Assembly: GCA_020637335.1 (NCBI GenBank)
Contig: JACJWC010000016.1
Coordinates: 1 to 64,000, forward strand
Length of the DNA stretch: 64,000 nucleotides
DNA from: Acidobacteriota bacterium
Lineage (GTDB): Bacteria > Acidobacteriota > Holophagae > Acanthopleuribacterales > Acanthopleuribacteraceae
Reading direction: 5' to 3'
Part shown: in pieces, positions 51,618-60,863 of the stretch
Layout of the letters: every line of letters starts with the position of its first letter
Position numbering within the stretch: position 1 is the stretch's first letter
Made by a program: the position numbers and the translations under genes
The notes under the pieces: generated by a model
Databases searched by the model: none
The model's input: the letters and a program-made list of their open reading frames with translations, nothing else
Told to the model about the DNA's origin: nothing

Positions 51618-53021
51618 ATGTTAATTTTTCTTTTGCTCGGATTCCAGCTAGGTGGGCGCACCTTTATTCCCTATCAAATTCCAGCCCATTTGCTCGAAGA
51701 ACATGGGATTTTGCCCAACCAGGATTGTGTGTTGACGGTGGTTTATAGGGCAGGCCAACAAGAACTCTTTCGGGAACCCGCAGAACGTGTCATTTGGTTG
51801 GGTCAACAGCCGGTCCTATTTTTGGGTGCCTCGGGCTTTGAGATTCCCGATCAGGTTAGCCAACGGGCCGAAGTCCAAATTGAGCTGTGGTTGGACCCGG
51901 AAACCCGACTCACTCAGGCCAAGATTTTTCCGCTCAAGTCTGGCGTGAATTCCAACGCTTCAGGCGAATACCTGGCCCAAAACCTATTAAATCAACTCAC
52001 CTCAACCAATGCGGGTTACCTGGCCCAAGTTACCAACTACATGGCCAATCTCTATCCCAGCTTGGATTTAGTGGGTGATACGCTTGACCTGAGCGGTACA
52101 AGCCATTTTCAGGGTCAGGCGACCCTGGACAGCGGTTTGCTCTACGATACCGCCCAGGAGAAGGTCGTTATTCCTGGTCCCTCGAACAATGACGTCATGC
52201 AAGCAATTTGGCAAGACGCCAGTCTACATGGTTGGGCGATCAATGGTTACAATCATGGCCTGGGGTCTTCCGGATATTTTTATAACTCGCTGCAGGGCAA
52301 TCCCGGCTCCACCGTTGAAATCCTGAATGCTGCAAGCGGACCCGGATTATTGGCCACTAGCGTTTATGGCCGTGGGGTTGAACTAATAATGGACATTAAC
52401 AACCCAGAGTACGGCGTTTATGTCAAGCATAATGGAACGGGTGTTGCTGGCGTCTTTAATCAAGAGAACATTTCGGCCAGTTCGGCAGCCTTGTCTGCAA
52501 CCACTCAAGGCAGTGGGTTTGGGCTTACTGTTTTTGCCACGGGAACCGGACCTGCCGCCTATTTTCTGGGCAATGTGCTGATTAACGGTACGGTGAGTTC
52601 TTCCCTGCAAAACATCACCATGGCACATCCGACCCAACCCGAAACTTTAGAGATCCAGCACCAGGTCATCGCCAGCGATCAGGCGCTCAATATCTACAGC
52701 GGAAATGTGAAGTTGACAGAAACCGGAAATCAAAGGGTTAGCTTTCCCGATTGGTTTTCAGGCGTGAATACGGATCTGCGTTTTCAGCTCACGGCGGTGG
52801 GTGAGGCGGCACCCAATCTTCATGTGATTCCAGGCGAGGATGGCTCAGGATTTGAAATCGCCGGTGGCCCCCCCTTTGGGCGCGTGTCCTGGCAAGTCAC
52901 AGCCGTGCGCCAAGATGCGCTCAATCAAAAGCTGGAATACCAAGTTGAACACCCAAAACCACAATTGCCGGACCCAATTCAAGCCGATTTATCACCCCCA
53001 TCAAAAAGCAAACATCCCTGA
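51618..53021 (+). CDS. Secreted beta-rich protein with conserved YSGN-type C-terminal domain
   Basis: A 467-residue exported protein with a short signal (MLIFLLLGFQLGG). A beta-sandwich-like N-terminus leads to glycine-, serine- and asparagine-rich repeats in the middle, compatible with a beta-helix or fibre. The end reads NIYSGNVKLTETGNQRVSFPDWF, then DLRFQLTAVG and RVSWQVTAVRQD. This end recurs in many large environmental-bacterial secreted proteins I know by sequence, without known function; it resembles a trimeric fibre tail or adhesin terminus. GGAGG precedes ATG 51618. It lies 67 bp before the kinase. Confidence 0.65.
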   Translation: MLIFLLLGFQLGGRTFIPYQIPAHLLEEHGILPNQDCVLTVVYRAGQQELFREPAERVIWLGQQPVLFLGASGFEIPDQVSQRAEVQIELWLDPETRLTQAKIFPLKSGVNSNASGEYLAQNLLNQLTSTNAGYLAQVTNYMANLYPSLDLVGDTLDLSGTSHFQGQATLDSGLLYDTAQEKVVIPGPSNNDVMQAIWQDASLHGWAINGYNHGLGSSGYFYNSLQGNPGSTVEILNAASGPGLLATSVYGRGVELIMDINNPEYGVYVKHNGTGVAGVFNQENISASSAALSATTQGSGFGLTVFATGTGPAAYFLGNVLINGTVSSSLQNITMAHPTQPETLEIQHQVIASDQALNIYSGNVKLTETGNQRVSFPDWFSGVNTDLRFQLTAVGEAAPNLHVIPGEDGSGFEIAGGPPFGRVSWQVTAVRQDALNQKLEYQVEHPKPQLPDPIQADLSPPSKSKHP

Positions 53022-53088
53022 GCGGTGAATCCGTTATGATGGAGATAGCCTCCCTTTTAGTCGCTTACTCCTAAACAAAGGAGGCACC

Positions 53089-56000
53089 GTGCCCTATCCC
53101 AAAATAAAGGTTTTGGCCCAAATAGAAGGGTTTTTATCGCAACTGGGAGAAATTTCCGACCAGGACCGAGCGCAAGAAATCGACCAATTTTGTCGACAAA
53201 ACCCAGCCCTGGCCGACGATCTGCGTACCATTCTTGAGCTCATGCAAGAAAATCCCAGCCAGTGGGAACCACCCAAATCTTGGCCTGATGCTTGGGTTGA
53301 TCCCGCCCTGCCGCCCGGAACCCGGTTAGGCGCCTATGCCATTCAAAATTGCTTGGGCATGGGAAGTATGGGGATTGTTTATCGAGCTGCTCGCGCGGAT
53401 GGCAGCTATCAACAAGATGTGGCCATCAAAGTTTTGGCCCCTGCCGTTGGGGATCCAAATCTCAACCTGCGGTTTCAACAAGAGCGTCATCTTTTGGCCA
53501 GTCTCAACCATCCGGGCATTGCCCATATTTTGGATGCCGGATTTTTGGCCAGCGGTGAACCTTATTTCGTCATGGAACTCGTCAATGGCTTGCCCATCAC
53601 GGAATACTGCACCCTCAAAAAGTTATCGCTGCAACAACGGGCGGAACTCTTCCAACAGGTCTTTTCGGCTTTGGGTTATGCCCATCAGCGACGGGTCATT
53701 CACAGTGATTTGAAGCCGGCCCATTTACTGGTTACTGAGGAGGGCCTGGTAAAAATAATCGATTTTGGCATCGCCCGCAGCGAAAAAGACATTCAGGAGG
53801 CGGGCGTCGTAGGTTTCACACCTGCCTACGCCAGCCCAGAGCAAATCCGCGGGGAACCGGTCACTACCCTCACCGATGCTTACAGTGCCTGTGCCATCTT
53901 ATTCGAATTGTTTGTGGGCGAACCGCCTTTCGACTTTTCTGATTGCGACCTCCGTCAAGCGTTGGCAAAAGTCAAAAGTGAACAACCACGCAGTCTAATC
54001 GAAGTGTTTAATGGCAAGACCTCAGAGGAGCAAATCAATCTGGCAAGCGAACGGTCTGCGTCGCCAAAATCTTTATCCAGCCAATTAAATGGCGAGCTTC
54101 AGTCCATTTTCTCGAAAGGGCTTTCTCAACAGGCCGAGCAGCGCTACCCCTCCATCGAGCATTTGGCAGGCGATGTGCGCGCCTATTTCAGGCACCTGCC
54201 GCTTGCCTGTATGCCAGCTCAAAAATCGTACCTTATCCGAAAATTTTTCCAACGGCATCCCATCTCCATCCGCATTGGAAGCCTGATTTTTGCGATGATG
54301 CTGATCCTGACAACGCTTTGGTTGGCACAAATCCGACAAACCTACCAACAACGCCAAAAAGCAGAAGAAAACTTGCTGTTTTTAATGGCCATCTTTGACC
54401 AAGCCAACCTTGAGCATGGTGGAATGGCCCACGAGAGCGCACTGGATTTAATCAATCGTTCAGCTTTGAACCTGAAAAACAGCCACCTATCACCCAAAGA
54501 CAAGAGCCGCATGTTGGACTTGCTCAGCCAGATTTATCGGCAATTGGGCCAGCCTGAACCCGGCACCCTAATTGCCGAAGAAGCGTTGCAGCTCAAAAAA
54601 GAATTAGGCATCCCAGAGTCGCAATTGGCTATCAATTATACGGATTTGGGTGCACTCCACGTCAGAGCGGGCCATTGGGAAATAGGCGTGGACTTCCTGA
54701 ACAGGGCCCTGGTCATTAACCAAAACAACCCTAATAAGGGCATTGACTTGCTGCTCAACCTGCAGGCACTGGGTTTTGCCTACCAGATCAATGGAGATTT
54801 AGCGCAAGCGGAAGCCTGTTACCAAAAAATACTCGAATTGGACAGGGCTGTTCCCCAAGTGAAATTGGTCCAGGAACAGGCTTCGCTCAACCTGAGTTGG
54901 TTGTGGATGGAAGAATACAAAATCGAGCAAGCGAAGCCTTTATTGCAAAGCACTATACAGCAGCGCCTTTCTCGTTATGGTCCACTCCACCCAGCGACCC
55001 TACGGGCACGGGAAGCCTGGACCCATTACCTGTTCTTAAATGGCGAGGTGGCAGAGGCCTACCAAAAGATGAAATCGTTGTTAAGCGATACCGACCAAGC
55101 CTATGAGGATTTTCCCCATTTGGCCCAACCACCCCTGATCTTCGCCTCAGAGTTGGCCATGGCGATGGGTGATAACGGTCTCGCCGAAGAGTGGCTCAAA
55201 CACGGGCTGGAGCAGAATTCCCTCGACGGCACTTCTTCCTACTTGGAAACCATCCCTATTCTGAACCAAATGGCACTGATGTCGGCTGAAAAGGGCGATT
55301 TCACAACGGCTCAAGCCAAAATCGCAGAGGCATTTAAATGGGCTGAAAAACCGGGAATCCCAAAACGTTTCTTGAATCTGTGCTTAAGGACCCGGGCTGA
55401 GATCTCACAGCGCCAAGGAGATTTCAAAAAAGCAGAGAGCGATTACACCAGTTTATATGCCCATCGCAAACAAAACACCTGGCCTCGTTATGAATGGTTG
55501 CGCACAGACAACGAATATGGCTGGTTGTTGGTTCGCACGGGGCGCGCCAAAGAAGCCGTCGCCTTATACGAGCAAAACTTAATAAGCAACCCGTCCATGC
55601 AGCCAATGAACAGGATGAACTGCCTGCACAATCTCGGTTGGGCCTACGTTTTTTCCGGTCGCAGAGCGGAAGGGATAAACAGTTTCCGCGAAGCGTTGAC
55701 CGGCAAAATTTCAATGTTTGGCGCAAACCACCCATCCGTTGCACTCAGCCAACATTCACTTGCCTGGTGCCTGTACGAGTCAGGAAAGTTGGCTGAAGCG
55801 TTAGACCTCAACCAACATGCAATTGAAACCCGGGCCGAAAAGCTGGGCAAGCAGCACCCCGACTATGCTTGGAGTTTAAATAATCAAGCCATCTTCCTCT
55901 ACCAAAAAGGAGAATTTGCCGAAGCTTTGGCCAATATTCAGGAAGCTTTTTCCATTCGAAAACAAGTCTTGGGGCCAGAAAATCCGCTCACCTTACAGAG

Positions 56001-56217
56001 TATGGCCAATTGGATTAGCTTATTGGCCAAAAATGGCCAAACGCAGCAGGCCTACCAATTGGGTTCTGAACTGTATCTGCTGTATGAAAAATCTCAGAAT
56101 CCCCAGCAACTCAAGCTGGTTCAATCCTTATTGCAATGGGCCCAGGAAACCAAAAATCCTGAATCGATCAAATGGCAAAAAAAGCTCAATCAGCTCCTAA
56201 AACCCGAAGAAAAATAG
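53089..56217 (+). CDS. Membrane Ser/Thr protein kinase with TPR C-terminal region (kinase 1)
   Basis: A 1042-residue receptor-type kinase. The kinase domain (about 80-370) has a glycine loop LGMGSMGIVY, Lys114 (VAIKVL), a catalytic loop HSDLKPAHLL at 205-214, DFG at 225-227 and an APE-like YASPEQ. Two changes stand out: Arg of HRD is Ser206, and the Asn that binds metal (DLKPxN) is His212. A membrane helix lies at about 394-412, and the remaining 600 residues are TPR units, some of the 42-residue kinesin-light-chain type (LGKQHPDYAWSLNNQA). GTG start behind AAAGGAGG. It follows three secreted-protein genes and is followed by an ECF sigma gene, its probable target. Confidence 0.92.
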   Translation: MPYPKIKVLAQIEGFLSQLGEISDQDRAQEIDQFCRQNPALADDLRTILELMQENPSQWEPPKSWPDAWVDPALPPGTRLGAYAIQNCLGMGSMGIVYRAARADGSYQQDVAIKVLAPAVGDPNLNLRFQQERHLLASLNHPGIAHILDAGFLASGEPYFVMELVNGLPITEYCTLKKLSLQQRAELFQQVFSALGYAHQRRVIHSDLKPAHLLVTEEGLVKIIDFGIARSEKDIQEAGVVGFTPAYASPEQIRGEPVTTLTDAYSACAILFELFVGEPPFDFSDCDLRQALAKVKSEQPRSLIEVFNGKTSEEQINLASERSASPKSLSSQLNGELQSIFSKGLSQQAEQRYPSIEHLAGDVRAYFRHLPLACMPAQKSYLIRKFFQRHPISIRIGSLIFAMMLILTTLWLAQIRQTYQQRQKAEENLLFLMAIFDQANLEHGGMAHESALDLINRSALNLKNSHLSPKDKSRMLDLLSQIYRQLGQPEPGTLIAEEALQLKKELGIPESQLAINYTDLGALHVRAGHWEIGVDFLNRALVINQNNPNKGIDLLLNLQALGFAYQINGDLAQAEACYQKILELDRAVPQVKLVQEQASLNLSWLWMEEYKIEQAKPLLQSTIQQRLSRYGPLHPATLRAREAWTHYLFLNGEVAEAYQKMKSLLSDTDQAYEDFPHLAQPPLIFASELAMAMGDNGLAEEWLKHGLEQNSLDGTSSYLETIPILNQMALMSAEKGDFTTAQAKIAEAFKWAEKPGIPKRFLNLCLRTRAEISQRQGDFKKAESDYTSLYAHRKQNTWPRYEWLRTDNEYGWLLVRTGRAKEAVALYEQNLISNPSMQPMNRMNCLHNLGWAYVFSGRRAEGINSFREALTGKISMFGANHPSVALSQHSLAWCLYESGKLAEALDLNQHAIETRAEKLGKQHPDYAWSLNNQAIFLYQKGEFAEALANIQEAFSIRKQVLGPENPLTLQSMANWISLLAKNGQTQQAYQLGSELYLLYEKSQNPQQLKLVQSLLQWAQETKNPESIKWQKKLNQLLKPEEK

Positions 56218-56335
56218 CAGGTTTTCAATAATCAAATCAAAGCCAGCGGGTAGGTAAAGATTAATCCTCTTTATTCAGGGAATTGCGATTGCAACAGACA
56301 TGGGTTTTGATTAGGGTGTGTTCAGGAGGTCAGGG

Positions 56336-56920
56336 TTGGATCAACCTGAACACGAAATCACCCATTTACTGGCTGAAATAAGGGCAGGATCGGATACTGC
56401 CCGAGAAGAATTATGGAATCTTGTGTATCAGCGCCTGCGCGAAATCGCGTCCTCCCAGGTGCGCAGGGAAAAGAACCCCGATCTGTTGACGACAACGGGC
56501 TTGGTTCACGAGGCTTACCTCAAAATCGGTGAATCATCCACGAGTCATATGGAAAATCGCAATCATTTTTTTTCCATCGCGGCAAATGCCATGCGCCAGG
56601 TCCTAGTGGATGCCGCTCGGAAGCGCTTAAGCCAAAAACGCGAAATTGGCGACCTAAAACCCAGTTTGCATGAGCCTGACCCGCAGCAGGTCCTGCAAGT
56701 CCATGCCCTTCTAGATGCGTTAGCGCAACAGCATCCTCGACTTGCTCATATTGTGGAATGGCGCTTTTTTGGTGGATTCGACCAAAAAACGATTGCCCAA
56801 TGTCTGGGCGTTTCGGTGAAAACAGTAGAACGCGACTGGCAACGGGCCAAGGCCTACTTGCAATGGTCTTTTGAAGCACCAAGCCCGATTCCCATGGCTG
56901 GGGAAAAGGCTGGAGAGTAA
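56336..56920 (+). CDS. ECF sigma factor of the kinase-linked type (sigma 1)
   Basis: A 194-residue sigma factor of the TIGR02999-like group: EITHLLAEIRAGSDTAREELWNLVY, LLTTTGLVHEAYLKI, NRNHFFSIAANAMRQVLVDAARKR in region 2, and IVEWRFFGGFDQKTIAQCLGVSVKTVERDW in region 4. Members usually lack an anti-sigma gene and sit beside Ser/Thr kinases, which are thought to activate them by phosphorylation. AGGAGG at 56324-56329 fits a TTG start at 56336; the GTG at 56318 precedes that site. The HFF codons lie on a run of eight T, in frame. Confidence 0.9.
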   Translation: MDQPEHEITHLLAEIRAGSDTAREELWNLVYQRLREIASSQVRREKNPDLLTTTGLVHEAYLKIGESSTSHMENRNHFFSIAANAMRQVLVDAARKRLSQKREIGDLKPSLHEPDPQQVLQVHALLDALAQQHPRLAHIVEWRFFGGFDQKTIAQCLGVSVKTVERDWQRAKAYLQWSFEAPSPIPMAGEKAGE

Positions 56921-57007
56921 CTCAAAATTTGGTGCAGAGTAATCCGCTCTAAAAAATAGCTAGCCAGGGTCACTGCCAATTTTCTGTTACTGAATTGGTT
57001 TTTTGGG

Positions 57008-57040
57008 AAAAGGCCCCTTTCGAATCAAAAAGGGCCTTTT
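57008..57040. terminator. Bidirectional Rho-independent terminator
   Basis: AAAAGGCCC (57008-57016) pairs with GGGCCTTTT (57032-57040), followed by TT on the plus strand; on the minus strand the stem also ends in TTTT. It lies between the convergent sigma 1 and alpha/beta hydrolase genes and can serve both. Confidence 0.85.
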
Positions 57041-57046
57041 TTATCC

Positions 57047-58885
57047 TTATTTAATGAATTGAACGCTGTCGAGGATTACGGAACCGCGAACCAGGCTGCT
57101 GTCTTCTCGGGTGCGATCAAACAGGAACCGTACGTCAGTGATGTGTGCCAAGTCCACGCCTGCAAAATCGCTGAGGGGGATCGTAAACGTTGCAAAGGTT
57201 GATCGGCTCCAATCCGATTGAATGCCATTGGCGGTGACGGAGTTCTTGTCGGGGTATACCAAATCGCCATAATCGCTCAGGGTCACCGTGGCATGAACGT
57301 TTCCGGAGTAGAGTCGAATGCGGAAGTTTTGTTTTTTGCTGGCTTGGTTGTAGCTGTGACCATAAATTTGAGCAACGCGAAAGCTCAGATATCCATAGCT
57401 ACTCACATTTTGATAATTGTTTGGAATTTCAAAACCCAGAAACGGAATAATGTTACTGGTTTTGTTCCAGTTGATTTTCAGGCCCCGACTATCGTGAGGC
57501 GAATGGCTTTCCAAGTCAAACGTATCGTTTTCCCATACACTTACATAGTTATTTTTGGTCACATCGGCGCCCATGGTGTTGGTTGCCCAATTGCCATTCT
57601 CGAAATTGTCCACGACCAATTTCTGGGCCAGGTTGTATTGAACCAGGACGGTGGGCGACTCACCCTGTCCGTTACCGTATTGGTCGTCCTGCAATTGGCT
57701 TAAGGCTGCTACCGAGCCTGGAACCCATTGGCGCTTGAAATAACCGCTGTAGTAGGTTTCGCCGTGCAGTTGCCAGCGCAGGAACGCATTGATCCAGGCC
57801 TTGGTGATGAATCGTTGATTGAGTGCGCCCAAATAGGGGTGGGTTTGATAAAGCGGACTGCTCAATCCTTCAGAAAATCCGGAATGGTTGCCGCCCGGCA
57901 AATAAATGGCCGCTTTGACACCGGTCGTTGCCGCAGCAAAGTTGCTGGATTCCGAACCAAATCGGTCGAATACCGCTAATGCGGAGCGACACAAAATAGA
58001 GGACCCGACCGCGCCGACAATATCTTCGTCCTGTGCACCATACATGGCGAGGAATGAACGGGCTGCGCTGCTGTTAAGGTCCAGTTCAGGTCCCAATTCA
58101 TAAGAGTTGGAGAGACTGATCACGGATTTTATTTTGGATTGAAGGGTGGTGCCAACTTGATTATTGGCATAGCTGACAACGGCCTCTCCACCTCGACTGT
58201 GACCGATCAATGCGATGTTTCCGGTTAAATTTGCACTGAAGTTGGCCAACATGTAATTAACCGTGCTGGAAATGTAACTGACGCGGTTGGGAATGCTTTG
58301 GTGGTTGGGGAAATCAATGCTGGCCACCACAAATCCGTTATAGGCCAAGTGATCCACCAAATAATCGTACTGGTCTTCATGGAAGCCATTGCCATGGGCG
58401 ACGATGACCAAATCACGCGGGACCGAAGTATCCCAAACATAGGTGAATCCGGACTGGACAGCCGGGTAACGCATAAAGCCAGAGACGGCGCAGCCGGACG
58501 GGCCATAGGCGGCACAAAATGTCTGGCCAAAAATATGGTCTGCGGACTGCGATGTGCCGGGATCGGCCCAAAACCAAAAATCAGTCTTCGATGCCGGGAC
58601 CGTTACCGTGCCCAGCGACTCATAATCGGCTGCAGGTCCCTTCTGATAATCGCCACTGGGCAAAAAACCGTTGCGAAGTTCGCTTTTCAAGCTGGGTGAG
58701 TCGCTCCAAAACAGGTAAGTATCATTGGTTTTATTGGCGCCCGGATCTTGAATTTCGACGCCATAAAGATGGGGAACCGCTGAGTCTTCAGGCGCTTGTG
58801 TGTTTTGTTTTTCCGCGTCCTGGGCCCAGGTCATTCCACAACCGAGGGCGATCAGGATCATCCCAAGCATTTTCAATTTCTGCAT
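57047..58885 (-). CDS. Secreted alpha/beta hydrolase with C-terminal beta-sandwich
   Basis: A 612-residue exported hydrolase. Signal peptide MQKLKMLGMILIALGCGMTWA. The alpha/beta domain (about 140-390) has an HGNGFHED oxyanion-type turn, nucleophile Ser230 in LIGHSRGGEAVVSY and His in LPGGNHSGF; the layout is like lipases, chlorophyllases and polyester hydrolases. The last 180 residues are a jelly-roll, probably carbohydrate-binding or galactose-binding-like (LVVDNFENGNWATN...). GGAG precedes the ATG at 58885; the frame extends to 58924. It is divergent from the protease gene. Substrate unknown. Confidence 0.82.
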   Translation of the reverse strand: MQKLKMLGMILIALGCGMTWAQDAEKQNTQAPEDSAVPHLYGVEIQDPGANKTNDTYLFWSDSPSLKSELRNGFLPSGDYQKGPAADYESLGTVTVPASKTDFWFWADPGTSQSADHIFGQTFCAAYGPSGCAVSGFMRYPAVQSGFTYVWDTSVPRDLVIVAHGNGFHEDQYDYLVDHLAYNGFVVASIDFPNHQSIPNRVSYISSTVNYMLANFSANLTGNIALIGHSRGGEAVVSYANNQVGTTLQSKIKSVISLSNSYELGPELDLNSSAARSFLAMYGAQDEDIVGAVGSSILCRSALAVFDRFGSESSNFAAATTGVKAAIYLPGGNHSGFSEGLSSPLYQTHPYLGALNQRFITKAWINAFLRWQLHGETYYSGYFKRQWVPGSVAALSQLQDDQYGNGQGESPTVLVQYNLAQKLVVDNFENGNWATNTMGADVTKNNYVSVWENDTFDLESHSPHDSRGLKINWNKTSNIIPFLGFEIPNNYQNVSSYGYLSFRVAQIYGHSYNQASKKQNFRIRLYSGNVHATVTLSDYGDLVYPDKNSVTANGIQSDWSRSTFATFTIPLSDFAGVDLAHITDVRFLFDRTREDSSLVRGSVILDSVQFIK

Positions 58886-58954
58886 TGCATGCACTCCAAA
58901 AAGTAAGGTTCGGCACGAGGCCATTACTTAAGAGCACGCACTGGAATGCCAAAC

Positions 58955-58996
58955 CTCATCACCCGGAATTCATTTTTTTGGGATGCGTGTGATGAG
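58955..58996. promoter_or_regulatory. Inverted repeat between divergent hydrolase and protease genes
   Basis: CTCATCAC (58955-58962) and GTGATGAG (58989-58996) are exact reverse complements with 26 bp between. A second inverted pair, GGGATG (58980-58985) and CATCCC (59000-59005), overlaps it. Both lie in the roughly 180-bp shared upstream region, a fitting place for one regulator of both genes. No known site recognised. Confidence 0.4.
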
Positions 58997-59066
58997 AATC
59001 ATCCCGGTTTTGCGTGTCAGGTTTTTAGGACCCATTAAACGGTCCAAAAATCGATAGGAGAAAAAG

Positions 59067-60302
59067 ATGTTTCGTTTGAAATTAGTGTTGAGCAGCCTTC
59101 TCGCGTTGTTTTGCGGGTTGGTATTTGGTCAGGATGAAGGGCCTCGTTTTCGCTTGGAGGGCTTAGAACCTAACCAAAGCTATTACCTCCAGTGGATGGA
59201 CAGCCAGGGCACATTGTTGTTTGAACAGAATGTTGCCTCGGACGATACGGGCCACCTGCTGTGGTCCGTACCCACCGATCAGGCGGGCTTTATTTTGGAC
59301 CAGTTGAATTTGTTTGAATTGAATCAAGCCTCAAGCTGGCTTTCGCTGTACAAGGGTGACGCGGAATTGTTTCACTCTGAATGGGTCGTAACAGCTGAGG
59401 ATTTTGAATATGAGCGCTCGGAACGTTTGCCCGCGGATGTGCAGGCCTTCGAGCTGGAATCAGCCGCAAAGGACTGGGTCCTTTGCCTTTCGGTCTGCAA
59501 TAACAATCAAATGATTATTGGTTGCGATAACCGGGTTAAAGGTCCCGATAGCGCAGCCGAAGTGATCGGTATTTCGCCCTGGCGCCAGGTGGGTCGGCTG
59601 TCGATGGGCTGTACCGGAACCTTAATTGCCGGTCGTTTTGTGTTGACGGCGGCACATTGTGTCATGGATGGGAATAATCAACCGCGTACGGGCAGCATTG
59701 GGTTTTCGCCCGGCCAATTCAAGCAATTTGACGGGAAACCTTATGGGACCTTCTACGCCAAACGCTTTTTTGTGCCCAATGGATACAACAACAAGAGTAT
59801 CTCCGAAACGAACAAGGCCTTGGACTTCGCCATCTTGGAGTTGAACAATGCGCCCGGAATTCCCGCGATGGACTACAACTACCTCAGTTGGGGCACCATC
59901 GACGACAAAACGCCTTTTTCGTTGGGTTATCCCTACGATAAAGCGCCTGCTCAATCGGTATGGACTTGTGGATCCTCAAACGATTTCATCTACCATCCGA
60001 ATGTTTGGATCAATGGCGGAGAGAAAGGGCTTTTAAAAATGACCAATGACGGCGCAGGCGGACAGAGCGGCTCAGCCGTTTATGTCTTTCAAAATGGCAT
60101 TCGCACCATTGTGGGTGTCCTGATCGGAAGCCCGGTTGCGGAATGTCAGGATGGCAAAATTTGGGCGTCTCGGATTACCGATGATGTTGAGGCGATGATC
60201 GATAACGCTCAGGTCTATCCACCAAACGGCAATGTGATTGATTTTCGTTGGAAAGTATTCAACACGACCCAGAACCCAGCAGACTTGCCACCTGACCTTT
60301 AA
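59067..60302 (+). CDS. Secreted trypsin-like serine protease
   Basis: A 411-residue exported protease. Signal peptide MFRLKLVLSSLLALFCGLVFG, an N-terminal beta region or propeptide to about 150, then a chymotrypsin-fold domain with the full triad: His197 (VLTAAHCVMD), Asp253 (ALDFAILEL) and Ser334 (GQSGSAVYVF). The fold resembles V8/Glu-specific and other bacterial S1-type enzymes. Several Cys are present for disulfides. It converges with and overlaps the sigma 2 gene by 4 bp. Its place between two kinase-sigma modules suggests it is one of their targets. Confidence 0.88.
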   Translation: MFRLKLVLSSLLALFCGLVFGQDEGPRFRLEGLEPNQSYYLQWMDSQGTLLFEQNVASDDTGHLLWSVPTDQAGFILDQLNLFELNQASSWLSLYKGDAELFHSEWVVTAEDFEYERSERLPADVQAFELESAAKDWVLCLSVCNNNQMIIGCDNRVKGPDSAAEVIGISPWRQVGRLSMGCTGTLIAGRFVLTAAHCVMDGNNQPRTGSIGFSPGQFKQFDGKPYGTFYAKRFFVPNGYNNKSISETNKALDFAILELNNAPGIPAMDYNYLSWGTIDDKTPFSLGYPYDKAPAQSVWTCGSSNDFIYHPNVWINGGEKGLLKMTNDGAGGQSGSAVYVFQNGIRTIVGVLIGSPVAECQDGKIWASRITDDVEAMIDNAQVYPPNGNVIDFRWKVFNTTQNPADLPPDL

Positions 60303-60863
60303 TCCGCTGTGTTGTTTTGTAGCAAAACAAGCAGATAGGTTTTCGCCCGCAACCAATCGCGATCGAGGGTTGCGGGTGAAATCCCGAGGAGGCTAGCAGC
60401 TTCCTCCCGGCCGAACCCGGCAAAAAACCGGGTTTCAACGACCCGGGCCAAACGTGGATGTTGAATTTCCAGAGCACACAGCGCTTCCTCCAAGGCCAGG
60501 GCATCGATGCTTTTCCCCTCTACCCAAGCATCCATGTCCGGCTCATTCTGGCGCTTGAGTGCTTGTTTGGCCCGGTAGTGCTGGATTTTGACCTGACGCA
60601 TGGCGCGGCAGGCCAGGGCAAAAAAAATGGCCACGGTCGCGAATCTGTTCGGTATTGTTGTTCAGTCTGAAGAAAACTTCATGGACGAGACCGGTTGGCG
60701 AAAGCGAATTTTGGTTTTCCAACATGACTTTGCGGGCAAGGCGCCGCAGTTCCTCATAACAAGTCGCCCACAACTTTTCGGACATTTCAGGGTTTCCGGC
60801 GGCTTTTTGAATCATTTGTGTGATTTCGGCCTCGGGTTGATAAAGGGTTGTGCTGGAATTCAT
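60299..60863 (-). pseudogene. ECF sigma factor of the kinase-linked type, frameshifted in a T8 run (sigma 2)
   Basis: From ATG 60863 the frame reads a TIGR02999-like sigma: EAEITQMIQKAAGNPEMSEKLW, NSLSPTGLVHEVFFRL and IRDRGHFF. It then leaves frame at eight T (minus strand; bases 60620-60627), giving CPGLPRHASG. One T fewer would restore HFF-ALACRAMRQVKIQHYRAKQAL and then the complete region 4, VVETRFFAGFGREEAASLLGISPATLDRDW, which runs intact to 60299. It overlaps the stop of kinase 2 by 4 bp. The rest is free of damage, so a recent one-base insertion, slippage-controlled expression or a homopolymer sequencing error are all possible. Confidence 0.85.
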
